A stretch of 64,000 nucleotides of DNA from Rhodovulum sp. P5 (GTDB lineage: Bacteria > Pseudomonadota > Alphaproteobacteria > Rhodobacterales > Rhodobacteraceae). Each line of letters begins with the position of its first letter. Position 1 is the stretch's first letter. The stretch spans positions 2,191,501-2,255,500 of the forward strand of contig NZ_CP015039.1 of assembly GCF_002079305.1 (NCBI RefSeq). Reading direction: 5' to 3'. Both the position numbers and the translations under genes were made by a program. The notes under the pieces are model-generated. The model was not told the origin of the DNA. It made no database searches and saw nothing but the letters and a program-made list of their open reading frames with translations. Positions 36,661 to 45,632 of this stretch are shown here, one piece after another.

Positions 36661-38184
36661 TTATGCCTCTGGTCCGGCGAACGCGTCGGAATAGGCTTCG
36701 CGCAGCAGGTTCTTCTGCACCTTGCCCATCGTGTTGCGCGGCAGGCTGTCGACGAGCAACAGCTTGCGCGGATGCTTGAACCGGGCGAGCGAGGCGCCGG
36801 CGGCGGCACCGATGGCGTCAAGGTCCGGCACCTCGCCCGGGCGGGGCACGATCAGGCCCAGCACCGTTTCCCCGAAATCCGCATGCGGGACGCCGATCAC
36901 CGCGCTTTCCAGCACACCGGGCTGGGCGTCGAGCACCAGTTCGATTTCCTTGGGGTAGATGTTGTAGCCGCCGGAAATGATCAGGTCCTTGTTGCGGCCC
37001 ACGATGTGGACATAGCCATCCGCATCGATCAGGCCCAGATCGCCGGTGATGAAGAACCCGTTCGCGCGCAACTCCGCCGCGGTCTTGTCCGGCATCTGCC
37101 AATAGCCCTTGAACACATTGGGGCCACGCACCTCGATCTGCCCGATCTCGCCCTCCGTCAAGGGGGCGCCGGTTTCGGGATCGGTGATCTTGACCTCCAC
37201 CCCCGGCAGCGGAAAGCCCACAGTCCCCGGGCGCCGCTGCCCCTCATAGGGGTTGGAGGTGTTCATGTTGGTCTCGGTCATGCCGTAGCGTTCAAGGATG
37301 CGGTGGCCAGTACGCTCTTCGAACTGCCGGTGGGTATCGGCCAGCAAGGGCGCGCTGCCCGAAATGAACAACCGCATGTGGCGGGCGGCCTCTTGCGTAA
37401 AGCGCGGATCGTCCAGCAGCCGGGTATAGAAGGTCGGCACACCCATCATCGCGGTGGCCCGCGGCAGGCCCGCAAGGATCGCATCGAGGTCGAATTTCGG
37501 CAGGAAGATCATCGCCCCGCCAGCCACCAGCGTCACATTCGTCGCCACGAAAAGCCCGTGGGTGTGAAAGATCGGCAGCGCGTGCAAGAGGACATCCGCG
37601 GCCGTGAAGCGCCAGTAATCCGCCAGCGTCGCCGCGTTGGACAATAGGTTGCCTTGCGTCAGCATCGCCCCCTTGGACCGTCCCGTCGTCCCCGACGTAT
37701 AGAGAAACGCCGCAAGATCATCCACGGCCCGCTCCACGGTTTCGAAGGCATCGGGCATGCTTTGCGCCGCCTCGGCCAGCGATCCGGTGCCATCGGCGTT
37801 CAGCGTCTCAAGCCGCGCACCCAGACGGTCACACACCGGGGCGATGTCGGCCGCCTTCGGCCCGTCGCACACCACCAGCGCCGCACCGCTGTTTTCGATG
37901 AAATAGGTCAGTTCATCGACCGTGTAGGCGGTGTTGAGCGGCAGGAAGACAATGCCCGCCTGAACACAGGCGGCATACAGCGCCAGGGCCTGGGGCGATT
38001 TCTGCACCTGAGCGGCCAGACGGTCGCCGGGCCGCAGGCCGCGCGCCGTCAGCACATGGGCAAATCGCGCCGCCAGCCGAAGGAAGGCGTCATGGGTCAG
38101 GGTCGTGCCATCGGGCAGATGCAGGAAGGGCGTGCCCTTGCCGGCATGTTTCCCGAACAGGCGGTCGTAGAGCGGGTTCGCCAT
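36661..38184 (-). CDS. matB: Malonyl-CoA synthetase
   Basis: 507-residue adenylate-forming ligase (malonate + CoA + ATP to malonyl-CoA). P-loop FLYTSGTTGRSKGAMLTQ at residues 160-177. The MatB-typical 'ERYGMTETNMNTSNPYEGQRRPGTVG' segment and the 'GDLGLIDADGYVHIVGRNKDLII' hinge support the malonate specificity. It lies downstream of a TRAP transporter and a MatR-like regulator, which supports the same function. The decarboxylase MatA is not in the window. Confidence 0.92.
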   Translation of the reverse strand: MANPLYDRLFGKHAGKGTPFLHLPDGTTLTHDAFLRLAARFAHVLTARGLRPGDRLAAQVQKSPQALALYAACVQAGIVFLPLNTAYTVDELTYFIENSGAALVVCDGPKAADIAPVCDRLGARLETLNADGTGSLAEAAQSMPDAFETVERAVDDLAAFLYTSGTTGRSKGAMLTQGNLLSNAATLADYWRFTAADVLLHALPIFHTHGLFVATNVTLVAGGAMIFLPKFDLDAILAGLPRATAMMGVPTFYTRLLDDPRFTQEAARHMRLFISGSAPLLADTHRQFEERTGHRILERYGMTETNMNTSNPYEGQRRPGTVGFPLPGVEVKITDPETGAPLTEGEIGQIEVRGPNVFKGYWQMPDKTAAELRANGFFITGDLGLIDADGYVHIVGRNKDLIISGGYNIYPKEIELVLDAQPGVLESAVIGVPHADFGETVLGLIVPRPGEVPDLDAIGAAAGASLARFKHPRKLLLVDSLPRNTMGKVQKNLLREAYSDAFAGPEA

Positions 38185-38226
38185 CTGTGAAGCTCCTGAT
38201 CTAGGGATGGTCCGGGCCGTGCCGCG

Positions 38227-39543
38227 TCACAGCCCGGGCCCCATGACGAGATCGGGCAGCCATGTCGCCAAGCCGGGGAACAGGCACAACAACACGATGG
38301 CCAGCACCATGCAGGCGACATAGGGCAGCGACCCGACAAGGATCGTCCGAAGCGAGATATCCGGCGCAATCCCGTTGATGACATAAAGGTTCAGACCGAC
38401 CGGAGGCGAGATCAGCCCGATTTCCATGTTGATGGTCAGCACGACGGCGAACCAGATCGGATCGAACCCCGCGGTGGTGATGATCGGCAACAGGATGGGC
38501 GCGGCCATCAGGATCACCGCCACCGGCGGCAGGAAGAACCCCGCGATCAGCAGGAACACATTCACGGCCCCCATCAGCACCCAGCGGTTGACCTGCAACG
38601 TGCCGATCCATTCCGCGATGGATTGCGTGATGAAAAGCGAGGACAGCATGTAAGAGAACACCCCCGCCGCCGCGATGATGAACAGGATCATTACCGATTC
38701 CCGCGTGCTGTCGCGCAGCACCACCCAGACATCGCGCGGGTGCCACAGCCGGTAGATGATCATCGCGATCAGAAGGCACAGCAGCGCGCCCACCGCGGCG
38801 GTTTCCGATGGCGTCGCAACCCCGCCATACATCGCGAAAAGCACCCCGATGATGATGGCAAGAAAGGGCAGGACGCGGGGCAGGATCTCCACCTTCTCGC
38901 GCCATGAATAGGTGCCTGCGGACAGCAGCCGGGCATCGCCGGACCGCCATGTGGAGTAGAGCGACCACGCCATGAAGAGGCCCACCAACATCAGCCCCGG
39001 CACCACGCCCGCAAGAAACAGCCGGCCGATAGAGCTTTCGGTGGCGATGCCGTAGACGATCATCGTGACCGATGGCGGGATAAGGATACCCAGCGTGCCG
39101 CCGGCCGCGATGGAGCCTGCCGCGACCCCCTCGGGATAGCCGCGCTTGCGCATCTCGGGGATGCCCATCTTGCCGATGGCCGCGCAGGTGGCGGGGCTGG
39201 ACCCCGACATCGCCGCGAACAGCGCACAGGCGCCCAGATTCGACACCACCAGCCCGCCGGGGACCCGGGTCAGCCAGCGTTCCAGCGCCTCGTAAAGGTC
39301 TGCCCCTGCCCGGGTGGAGGCGATGGCCGCCCCCATGATGATGAACATCGGGATCGACAGCAGCGCGAAATTGTCGAGCTTGCCAAAGAAGATCTCCGGC
39401 ATCAGCCCCAGCGACCGCATCCCGTCGAAGACGATCAGGAACCCACCCGACACGATCAGCAGCCCAAGCGCCACGGAAACCCCGGAAAACAGCACAAGGA
39501 TCGTGGCCAGCGCGACAAGCCCGCCCAGAAGCAGAGGGTCCAT
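38227..39543 (-). CDS. dctM: TRAP transporter large permease DctM (malonate-type)
   Basis: 438-residue membrane subunit with about 12 helices and the DctM signatures 'ALFAAMSGSSPATCAAIGKMGIPEMRKRGY' (in two parts) and 'GGTLGILIPPSVTMIVYG'. ATG 39543 overlaps the dctQ stop by ATGA. With DctP and DctQ it forms a sodium-driven uptake system. The partner matB suggests malonate as substrate, as in the MatPQM system of rhizobia. Confidence 0.93.
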   Translation of the reverse strand: MDPLLLGGLVALATILVLFSGVSVALGLLIVSGGFLIVFDGMRSLGLMPEIFFGKLDNFALLSIPMFIIMGAAIASTRAGADLYEALERWLTRVPGGLVVSNLGACALFAAMSGSSPATCAAIGKMGIPEMRKRGYPEGVAAGSIAAGGTLGILIPPSVTMIVYGIATESSIGRLFLAGVVPGLMLVGLFMAWSLYSTWRSGDARLLSAGTYSWREKVEILPRVLPFLAIIIGVLFAMYGGVATPSETAAVGALLCLLIAMIIYRLWHPRDVWVVLRDSTRESVMILFIIAAAGVFSYMLSSLFITQSIAEWIGTLQVNRWVLMGAVNVFLLIAGFFLPPVAVILMAAPILLPIITTAGFDPIWFAVVLTINMEIGLISPPVGLNLYVINGIAPDISLRTILVGSLPYVACMVLAIVLLCLFPGLATWLPDLVMGPGL

Positions 39544-40088
39544 CAGATATCCTCCAGGCCGAAGGGGCGGTCGACCCGCAGGATCAGCGCCACCAGATCG
39601 GCGACGAGCTGCAACAGCAACAGGCCGAAACCGACCGGGATCGACAGATACGGGATCCACAGCTTCACGCCCCAGACCGTGTCGGACCGCCAGCCCCGCG
39701 CCCAGGCGAAATGCCAGAATTCATAGCCGTAGACGAACATCACGCCCACGATCAGGATCGAAACCGACAGGGTCATCACCGCCAGCCACAGCCGCGCGCG
39801 CGGCCCCAGCGCCAGCGGCACCAGATCGACATTCACATGCCCCCGCTGGCGCTGCACATAGGGCAGGCCGACCAGCGTGGCCGCGATGACAAGGTAGACC
39901 ACCGCCTCGGTCTGCCAGATGGTCGAACCGTTCAGAACGAAGCGGATGAAGATCATCTGGCAGGTGATCGCGACGGCGGTCACGATCATCGCCGCGGAAC
40001 ACCACCCCGCAAGGGTCGAGATCGCGGCGACGACGCGCAGGAACGGATTGCGGCCGGAATGCGCGACGGTGGCCTCATGAACCTTCAT
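39543..40088 (-). CDS. dctQ: TRAP transporter small permease DctQ
   Basis: 181-residue four-helix small permease ('STIWQTEAVVYLVIAATLVGLPYVQRQRGHVNVDLV' region is typical; given here in short form 'QRQRGHVNVDL'). ATG 40088 follows GGAGG-type sequence on the minus strand. It lies between dctP (61-bp gap) and dctM (4-bp overlap). Confidence 0.92.
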   Translation of the reverse strand: MKVHEATVAHSGRNPFLRVVAAISTLAGWCSAAMIVTAVAITCQMIFIRFVLNGSTIWQTEAVVYLVIAATLVGLPYVQRQRGHVNVDLVPLALGPRARLWLAVMTLSVSILIVGVMFVYGYEFWHFAWARGWRSDTVWGVKLWIPYLSIPVGFGLLLLQLVADLVALILRVDRPFGLEDI

Positions 40089-40149
40089 GGGCTCCTCCGG
40101 TTGGCGGACGGGGAAAGGGCGGCGGCGCTCAGGGCACCGCCGCGTTCGC

Positions 40150-41136
40150 TCACTCGACCGCGAAGGCGAGATCCAGCAGGTGCTGCCCGTCGGGCACATC
40201 GGCGACGAAGGCCTTGTAGGAGGTCTCTTTCGCCAGGTCGCGCCAGGCGTTGAACTCTGCCTCGGTCATGGCGGCGATTTCCACGCCGGCCTCTTCGAAC
40301 ACGCGGCGGGATTCGGCGTCTTCCTTCTTGGCCTCTTCCAGATAGAAGGCCTGCGCCTTCTCGGCGGCGGTCAACAGGGCGGCCTGCTGCGCGTCGCTCA
40401 GCCCCTCGAAGGTGGACTTGTTCATCAAGAGGGGCTGATACATGAACCACAGCGCATAATCGCCCGCGGGCGTGTAACAGCCCACCTGCTCATACAGACG
40501 ATAGCTGACGAATGACGAGGACGAGGTGTTCGCCGCATCCAGAACGCCTGTCTGCATCGCGTTGTAGATCTCCGACGACGCCATCGACGCGATGGAGGCC
40601 CCGGCACCGGCCAGCATCTGCTCGAACGCCTTGCCCGCGGCGCGCATCTGCAACCCGTCGACATCGGCCGGCGCGGTGATGCACTTGTCCTTGCCCGCGA
40701 AGCCGCCCGCCAGATAGCCGTGGACCAGCACCATCACGTCATCATCGGCCATCTTGGCCTCGATCGCCTCCATGAACGGGCTTTCGTTCATCCGGGCCGC
40801 GTGGTCGTGGTTCTTCACCAGCCCCGGCATCAGCGTCAGGTTATAGGCCGGCTGCTGACCGCCCGCATAGGACAGCGGCAGAACGGTCATGTCCAGTTGC
40901 CCGCGCGACAGGGGCTTGTACTGCTCCCGCGCCTTGAACAGCGACTGCGTGGGGAAAATCCGGATCTGCAGATCGACGTCGGCCGCGGCGACCTCATCGG
41001 CCACGATCTGCGCAACCTGATGGCGCACGTCCTTGTCGGACCACTGGTGGGACAGGCGCAGATCAGTCGCGCTTGCGGTCACCGTGCCCGAGATAAGCGC
41101 AAGCGCCCCGGCGGTGGCCGTGTGTTTGATGTTCAT
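40150..41136 (-). CDS. dctP: TRAP transporter substrate-binding protein DctP
   Basis: 328-residue periplasmic binding protein with a signal peptide (MNIKHTATAGALALISGTVTASA). It has the DctP features 'LQMRAAGKAFEQMLAGAGA' (the conserved carboxylate-binding Arg region), 'SSEIYNAMQTGVLDAANTS' and 'YQPLLMNKSTFEGLSDAQQ'. First gene of the leftward dctP-dctQ-dctM-matB operon, divergent from the GntR regulator. Malonate or a close dicarboxylate is the inferred ligand. Confidence 0.92.
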   Translation of the reverse strand: MNIKHTATAGALALISGTVTASATDLRLSHQWSDKDVRHQVAQIVADEVAAADVDLQIRIFPTQSLFKAREQYKPLSRGQLDMTVLPLSYAGGQQPAYNLTLMPGLVKNHDHAARMNESPFMEAIEAKMADDDVMVLVHGYLAGGFAGKDKCITAPADVDGLQMRAAGKAFEQMLAGAGASIASMASSEIYNAMQTGVLDAANTSSSSFVSYRLYEQVGCYTPAGDYALWFMYQPLLMNKSTFEGLSDAQQAALLTAAEKAQAFYLEEAKKEDAESRRVFEEAGVEIAAMTEAEFNAWRDLAKETSYKAFVADVPDGQHLLDLAFAVE

Positions 41137-41218
41137 CGATTTCCTCCCGTGGACGTCCGATCCTTTGTTGGCCGGACCTGTCGCTTGTGTTGCATCGGCG
41201 GCTTTTTCAGTCAACCTT

Positions 41219-41230
41219 CTCGTATACAAT
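41219..41230. promoter_or_regulatory. Candidate MatR/GntR operator
   Basis: The sequence CTCGTATACAAT has a GTATAC palindromic core of the GT-AC type bound by FCD-class GntR regulators, and resembles the imperfect palindrome reported for rhizobial MatR (from memory). It lies between the divergent dctP and gntR genes, 83 bp from dctP and 47 bp from gntR. Confidence 0.5.
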
Positions 41231-41242
41231 CGCACTATTCTT

Positions 41243-41261
41243 GCGTGCAATTGGCGCACGC
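41243..41261. promoter_or_regulatory. Inverted repeat GCGTGC-N7-GCACGC before the GntR gene
   Basis: Perfect 6+6 bp inverted repeat starting 34 bp upstream of the regulator's ATG and just downstream of the GTATAC site. It could be a second operator or a leader hairpin. Candidate only. Confidence 0.35.
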
Positions 41262-41276
41262 GCTAGAGCGCATAGC

Positions 41277-41933
41277 ATGGAGCGCAAAAGATCCGACATC
41301 ATCGCGGACGAGCTTGAGAGCCTGATCTTCGACGGCACGTTTTCAGATGGCGACCGTCTGGACGAGGCGCAGCTTGCCGAACGCTTCTCGGTCTCCCGCA
41401 CCCCGATCCGGGAGGCGTTGCAGCGTCTGGCGTTGTCGGGGCTGGTCGAGCAACGGCCGCGCCGCGGCGTCTTCGTCCGCCAACCGGGGCTGGCCGAACT
41501 GGTAGAGATGTTCGAGGTCATGGCCGAGCTGGAGGCCGTCTGCGCGCGGCTGGCCGCCCGGCGGATCTCCGACGCGGCGCTGGACGCGTTGCGCGCCGCC
41601 AATGACCGCTGCCGGCAGGCGGTCGAGGCACAGGATGCCGATGGCTACTACCGGGAGAACGAGCGGTTCCACGCCATTCTTTATCGGGAATCCGGCAACG
41701 GGTTTCTGGAACAGGAAAGCCTGCGCCTGCATCGCCGCCTGCAACCCTTCCGCCGCCTGCAACTGCGCCTGCGCGGGCGGCTGCGGCAATCCATGGCAGA
41801 GCATGAAAGCGTGGTGGCCGCGCTGGATGCAGGTGACGGGACGGCCGCGGCCGAGGCGATCCGGAGCCATGTCGCCGTGCAGGGCGAGAAATTCCACTAT
41901 CTGATTTCAAGCCTGAAACCGGCGGCGGAGTGA
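41277..41933 (+). CDS. GntR/FCD family transcriptional regulator, MatR-like
   Basis: 218 residues: an N-terminal winged helix-turn-helix (residues 1-68, 'LDEAQLAERFSVSRTPIREAL' and 'LSGLVEQRPRRGVFV') and a C-terminal FCD ligand-binding domain (about 80-210, metal-site residues in 'YYRENERFHAILY' and 'EHESVVAALDAGD'). Divergent from the malonate-type TRAP/matB operon, so it most likely controls that operon in response to malonate or malonyl-CoA (inference). ATG 41277 is the only start giving the normal N-terminus. Confidence 0.88.
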   Translation: MERKRSDIIADELESLIFDGTFSDGDRLDEAQLAERFSVSRTPIREALQRLALSGLVEQRPRRGVFVRQPGLAELVEMFEVMAELEAVCARLAARRISDAALDALRAANDRCRQAVEAQDADGYYRENERFHAILYRESGNGFLEQESLRLHRRLQPFRRLQLRLRGRLRQSMAEHESVVAALDAGDGTAAAEAIRSHVAVQGEKFHYLISSLKPAAE

Positions 41934-42047
41934 CGTGCAAGGCCGGGGCCACGCGCGGCGGCCTTTACGCGGCGCCAACCCCGCGGACGCCGTGACTTGC
42001 CCTATTTCCGGCGGTCACGCCTGCCCGACCCTGTCAGGCCCAGCGCC

Positions 42048-42806
42048 TCACCCCCGCACGAATACAGGCCGGTCAACGGCAGACTCCGGGTCGAACGCAT
42101 AGCCCCCCACCGTAAAGGCCGTAAGATCGGCAGACTCCGTCACGCCGTTTTCCAGAACCCAGCGGGCCATGGCCCCCCGCGCGCGTTTCGCCGACACCGC
42201 GATCACCTTGCGCACGCCGCCGCGCTCTTCCTCGAACCGGGGCGATATCAGGGACAGATTGCCCAGCGCCGCGCGGTCGATGGCGCTGGCGTATTCCTCC
42301 GACGCGAGGTTCAGGATGGTCTTCGTGCCGACGTCGGCCGCGTCCGCAACCAGCGCCTCGGCGATCTTGGTGCCCCAGAAGGCGTACAGCGTTCCCGCCG
42401 GGTGCCCGGGCAGCTTGCGCCCCATTTCAAGCCGGTAGGCACAGACGGCATCGGTGGGCCGCAACAACCCGTAAAGGCCAGAGAGGATGCGCAACCGCCG
42501 CGCCGCCTCGGCCCGGGCAAACTCGTCCAGCGTGGCCAGTTCAAGCTCCTTGAAGGCATCGCCATCGAACATGTCCCCGGCGGCCTGCCGCCCCTCGGCA
42601 TTCGGCGACCAGGCGGCAAAGCGCCCGGCATTCAGCTCTGCAATCGCGGGAGAGACCTTCATCAACGCGGCAATGTCGTCCGCAGGCCAGTGGCGCGCGA
42701 CATCGACAAGCTCCGCCGCCTCGTCAAGGAACCGCGGCGTCGTGGTGGCATGCCCCGCGGCGCGGGTTTCGTTCAGGCGTTTCGCGGGCGACAATACGAC
42801 AAGCAT
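42048..42806 (-). CDS. yaaA: Peroxide stress protein YaaA (DUF328)
   Basis: 252-residue YaaA: 'MLVVLSPAKRLN' start, 'LMKVSPAIAELNA', 'LYGLLRPTDAVCAYRLEMG' and 'NLASEEYASAID'. In E. coli the protein lowers free iron under hydrogen peroxide stress and is related to DNA-binding folds. It lies on the same strand just downstream of recQ. Confidence 0.93.
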   Translation of the reverse strand: MLVVLSPAKRLNETRAAGHATTTPRFLDEAAELVDVARHWPADDIAALMKVSPAIAELNAGRFAAWSPNAEGRQAAGDMFDGDAFKELELATLDEFARAEAARRLRILSGLYGLLRPTDAVCAYRLEMGRKLPGHPAGTLYAFWGTKIAEALVADAADVGTKTILNLASEEYASAIDRAALGNLSLISPRFEEERGGVRKVIAVSAKRARGAMARWVLENGVTESADLTAFTVGGYAFDPESAVDRPVFVRG

Positions 42807-42865
42807 CCGGGTCCTTTCCTTGAAATCGCGCCGAGAGATAGCAGGGCAGACGGTGGCGTCCAGCC

Positions 42866-44904
42866 CTACGCCTCGGCCAGAACCTCAAGGAAGGCCGCGC
42901 CGAACCGGTCGGCCCGGCGTTCCCCAGCAGCCGGGTCAGCGTACCCATGTCGCGCGGCTTGACCTCGGCCAGCTTGGCCAGCAGCGAGGCCGGACAACTG
43001 AGGGGCTTTTCATGCCCGTCGGCCCCGCGCGACAGGTCCGCCTGAACCGCGGCGAGACGGTCGAACAACTGCCCTTCGGACCGCCCCGACAGCTTGCGCC
43101 GTGCGGGGTGGGGCATGTCCGGCGCCGCGCCCGTGATGACGCCCAGGAACGCCGCGCCATAGCGTTGCAGCTTTGTGGCGCCGACCCCGCCGATCCGGGC
43201 CATCGCGTCCATGCTATCGGGCCGGGTTTCCGCCATCTCGATCAGGGTGCGGTCGGTAAAGATGATATAGGCCGGGACATTCGCGGCCTCGGCCAGCGCA
43301 CGGCGCTTGGCCTTCAGCGCAGACAGAAGCGGCGCGTCCTCCTCCGACACCAGCGCCTTGACCACGGGGCGGTTGCGTTCCGCCCGGATCGTGTCACGGC
43401 GCAACTCGATCCCCTGCTCGCCTTTCAGGATCGGGCGGGCGGCGGGCATCATGCGCAGGGCGCCGTGGCGTTCGGGGTCGGGGCGGACAAGATCGCGGCC
43501 CATCATCTGCCGGAACACCGCCTGCCAGCCCTTGCGGTCGAACTCCTTGCCGACGCCGAAGGTCGGCAAGGCCTCATGGCCGCGGGCGCGCACCTTGTCC
43601 GTTTCGGTTCCTGTCAGGATGTCGATCAGGTGCCCGGTGCCGAAATACTCCCCCGTGCGCAGCATGGCCGACAACGCCTTTTGCACGGCTTCGGTGGCCT
43701 CGAACCGGTCCGGCGGGGTGTCGCAAAGATCGCAATGACCGCAGGGGGCGGCATCCTCCCCGAAATAGGACAAAAGCGTCTGGCGGCGGCAGGCCATCGC
43801 CTCGGCCAGCCCCAGAAGCGCGTTCAACCGGGCGTGATCGGCGCCTTTCCGTTCGGGCGGCGCCGCACTTTCATCGATCTGGGCGCGGCGCAGGCGGATA
43901 TCGTCGGCCCCGAACAGCGTCAGCGTTTCGGCCGGCGCCCCGTCCCGGCCCGCGCGGCCGATCTCCTGATAATAGGCCTCGATCGACTTGGGCAGGTCGG
44001 CATGGGCGACCCAGCGGATATCGGGCTTGTCCACGCCCATGCCGAAGGCGACCGTGGCCACCACGATCAACCCGTCCTCCTGCTGGAACCGCGTTTCGAC
44101 CTGGCGCCGCGCGTCGGCCTCCATCCCGCCGTGATAGGCGCAGGCGCTGTGCCCGGCCTGCGACAGCGCCGCGGCAAGACCTTCGGTCTTCGACCGCGTC
44201 GCGCAGTAGACGATCCCGGACTGTCCCTTGCGGGCGGCGGCAAAGGCAAGGATCTGCTGGCGCGGGCGGTCCTTCGCCCCGAAGGCAAGGTGGATATTGG
44301 GCCGATCGAAGCCGCGCAGAAAGCTTTCGGGCGGCACCCCGTCGAACAGGCGGCGCACGATTTCCTCGCGCGTTTCGGCATCGGCGGTGGCGGTAAAGGC
44401 GGCCAGCGGAACGCCCAGGTCGCGGCGCAGATCGCCGATACGCAGGTAATCGGGCCGGAAATCATGGCCCCACTGGCTGACGCAATGGGCCTCGTCCACC
44501 GCGATCAGACCCACGCCGATCCGGCGCAGCATGTTGATTGTGCCGCCCGCGGCCAGACGCTCTGGCGCCATGTAGAGCAGTTTCAGGTCGCCGGCATCGA
44601 GGGCACGAAAGACCTCTGCCGTTTCGTCCTCGGTATTGCCCGACGTCAGGGCCCCCGCGGCAACGCCAGCCTCCCGCAGGCCGCGCACCTGATCGCGCAT
44701 CAGGGCGATCAGCGGGGAAATCACCACCGTCACACCCTCCCGCATCAGCGCGGGCAGTTGATAGCACAGGGATTTCCCGCCGCCCGTGGGCATGATCGCC
44801 AGCGTGTTCCGGCCCGCAGCAACGGCGGTGACAATCTCTTCCTGACCTGGACGGAAGGCATCGAATCCGAAGACGGAGGCAAGAAGATGTTGTGCTTCGG
44901 CCAT
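42866..44904 (-). CDS. recQ: ATP-dependent DNA helicase RecQ, C-terminus frameshifted
   Basis: RecQ with Walker A MPTGGGKS (residues 38-45), 'AVDEAHCVSQWGHDFRPDY', helicase domain 2 ('VYHG/AYHGGMEADARRQVE' type), the zinc-binding Cys cluster 'CRRQTLLSYFGE...CGHCDLC', an RQC winged helix and an HRDC domain near 600-670. Read literally, the frame runs on to a stop at 42724 and overlaps yaaA by 83 bp, with a nonsense tail after 'TLTRLLG'. Adding one G in the run opposite CCCC 42922-42925 restores 'ERRADRFGAAFLEVLAEA' and a stop at 42866-42868, about 679 residues. So this is a one-base deletion or a sequencing error; the catalytic part is intact. Confidence 0.88.
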
Positions 44905-45007
44905 GGAACCTGCGGTGTATCTGGTGGATTGCGCCCACCGACACGCTACCGGTCGACAGGCGGGGGGACAAGTCCCGGCATCGGGATCGGGGCAATCCCC
45001 AGCCTTG

Positions 45008-45517
45008 CTATTTCAGGCGCAGGGGCAATCCAGCGGCCACGAACATCACCTCGTCGGCCACTTCGGCGACGCGCTGGTTCAGGAAGCCCTGCGCATCGCG
45101 AAAAGCCCGGGCAAGCGCATTGTCGGGCACGATGCCCATGCCGACCTCGTTCGACACCAGAACGACCGGGCTTCGTTGCCGGCCAAGCGCGGCGATCAGC
45201 GTATCGGCCTCCGGCTCCCACGGGCGGTCGGCGAACATGTGGTTCGACAGCCAGAGCGTCAGGCAATCGACAAGGCGCGGCCCTTCGCCGTCGCTCCGGT
45301 CCAGCGCCCCGGCAAGGTCCAGCGGTTCCTCGACCGTGGTCCAGCCCGCCCCGCGCCGGTCCACGTGATGGGCGATGCGCGCCTGCATCTCGGCATCGTC
45401 CCCGGCCTCGGCCGTCGCGATATAGATAGGCGGGCCGGGCATTGCGCGCACCAAAGCCTCCGCATGGCGGCTCTTGCCCGACCGCGCGCCGCCGGTGACA
45501 AGGATGATGCGGGACAT
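45008..45517 (-). CDS. cobU: Adenosylcobinamide kinase/guanylyltransferase
   Basis: 169-residue bifunctional enzyme (CobU/CobP) that phosphorylates adenosylcobinamide and adds GMP. P-loop VTGGARSGKS at residues 7-16, then 'HVDRRGAGWTTVEEPLDL' (guanylylated His region), 'VDCLTLWLSNHMF' and 'LVSNEVGMGIVPDNALARAFRD'. Divergent from cobT (115 bp). Confidence 0.95.
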   Translation of the reverse strand: MSRIILVTGGARSGKSRHAEALVRAMPGPPIYIATAEAGDDAEMQARIAHHVDRRGAGWTTVEEPLDLAGALDRSDGEGPRLVDCLTLWLSNHMFADRPWEPEADTLIAALGRQRSPVVLVSNEVGMGIVPDNALARAFRDAQGFLNQRVAEVADEVMFVAAGLPLRLK

Positions 45518-45632
45518 GGCCGGTGTTCCTTCCGTGCAATGCGGGCGCGGTTGCATAGCCCGGGCAGAGGTGGCATTCAACCGCCCTGTTTTCCCGGCAG
45601 CCCGCGCGCCGCCGATGCCAGATGGAGAGACC

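Noticed and set aside
45518-45632. Possible cobalamin riboswitch between cobU and cobT
   Set aside because: Only 115 bp and no recognisable B12 box; too short for the aptamer.
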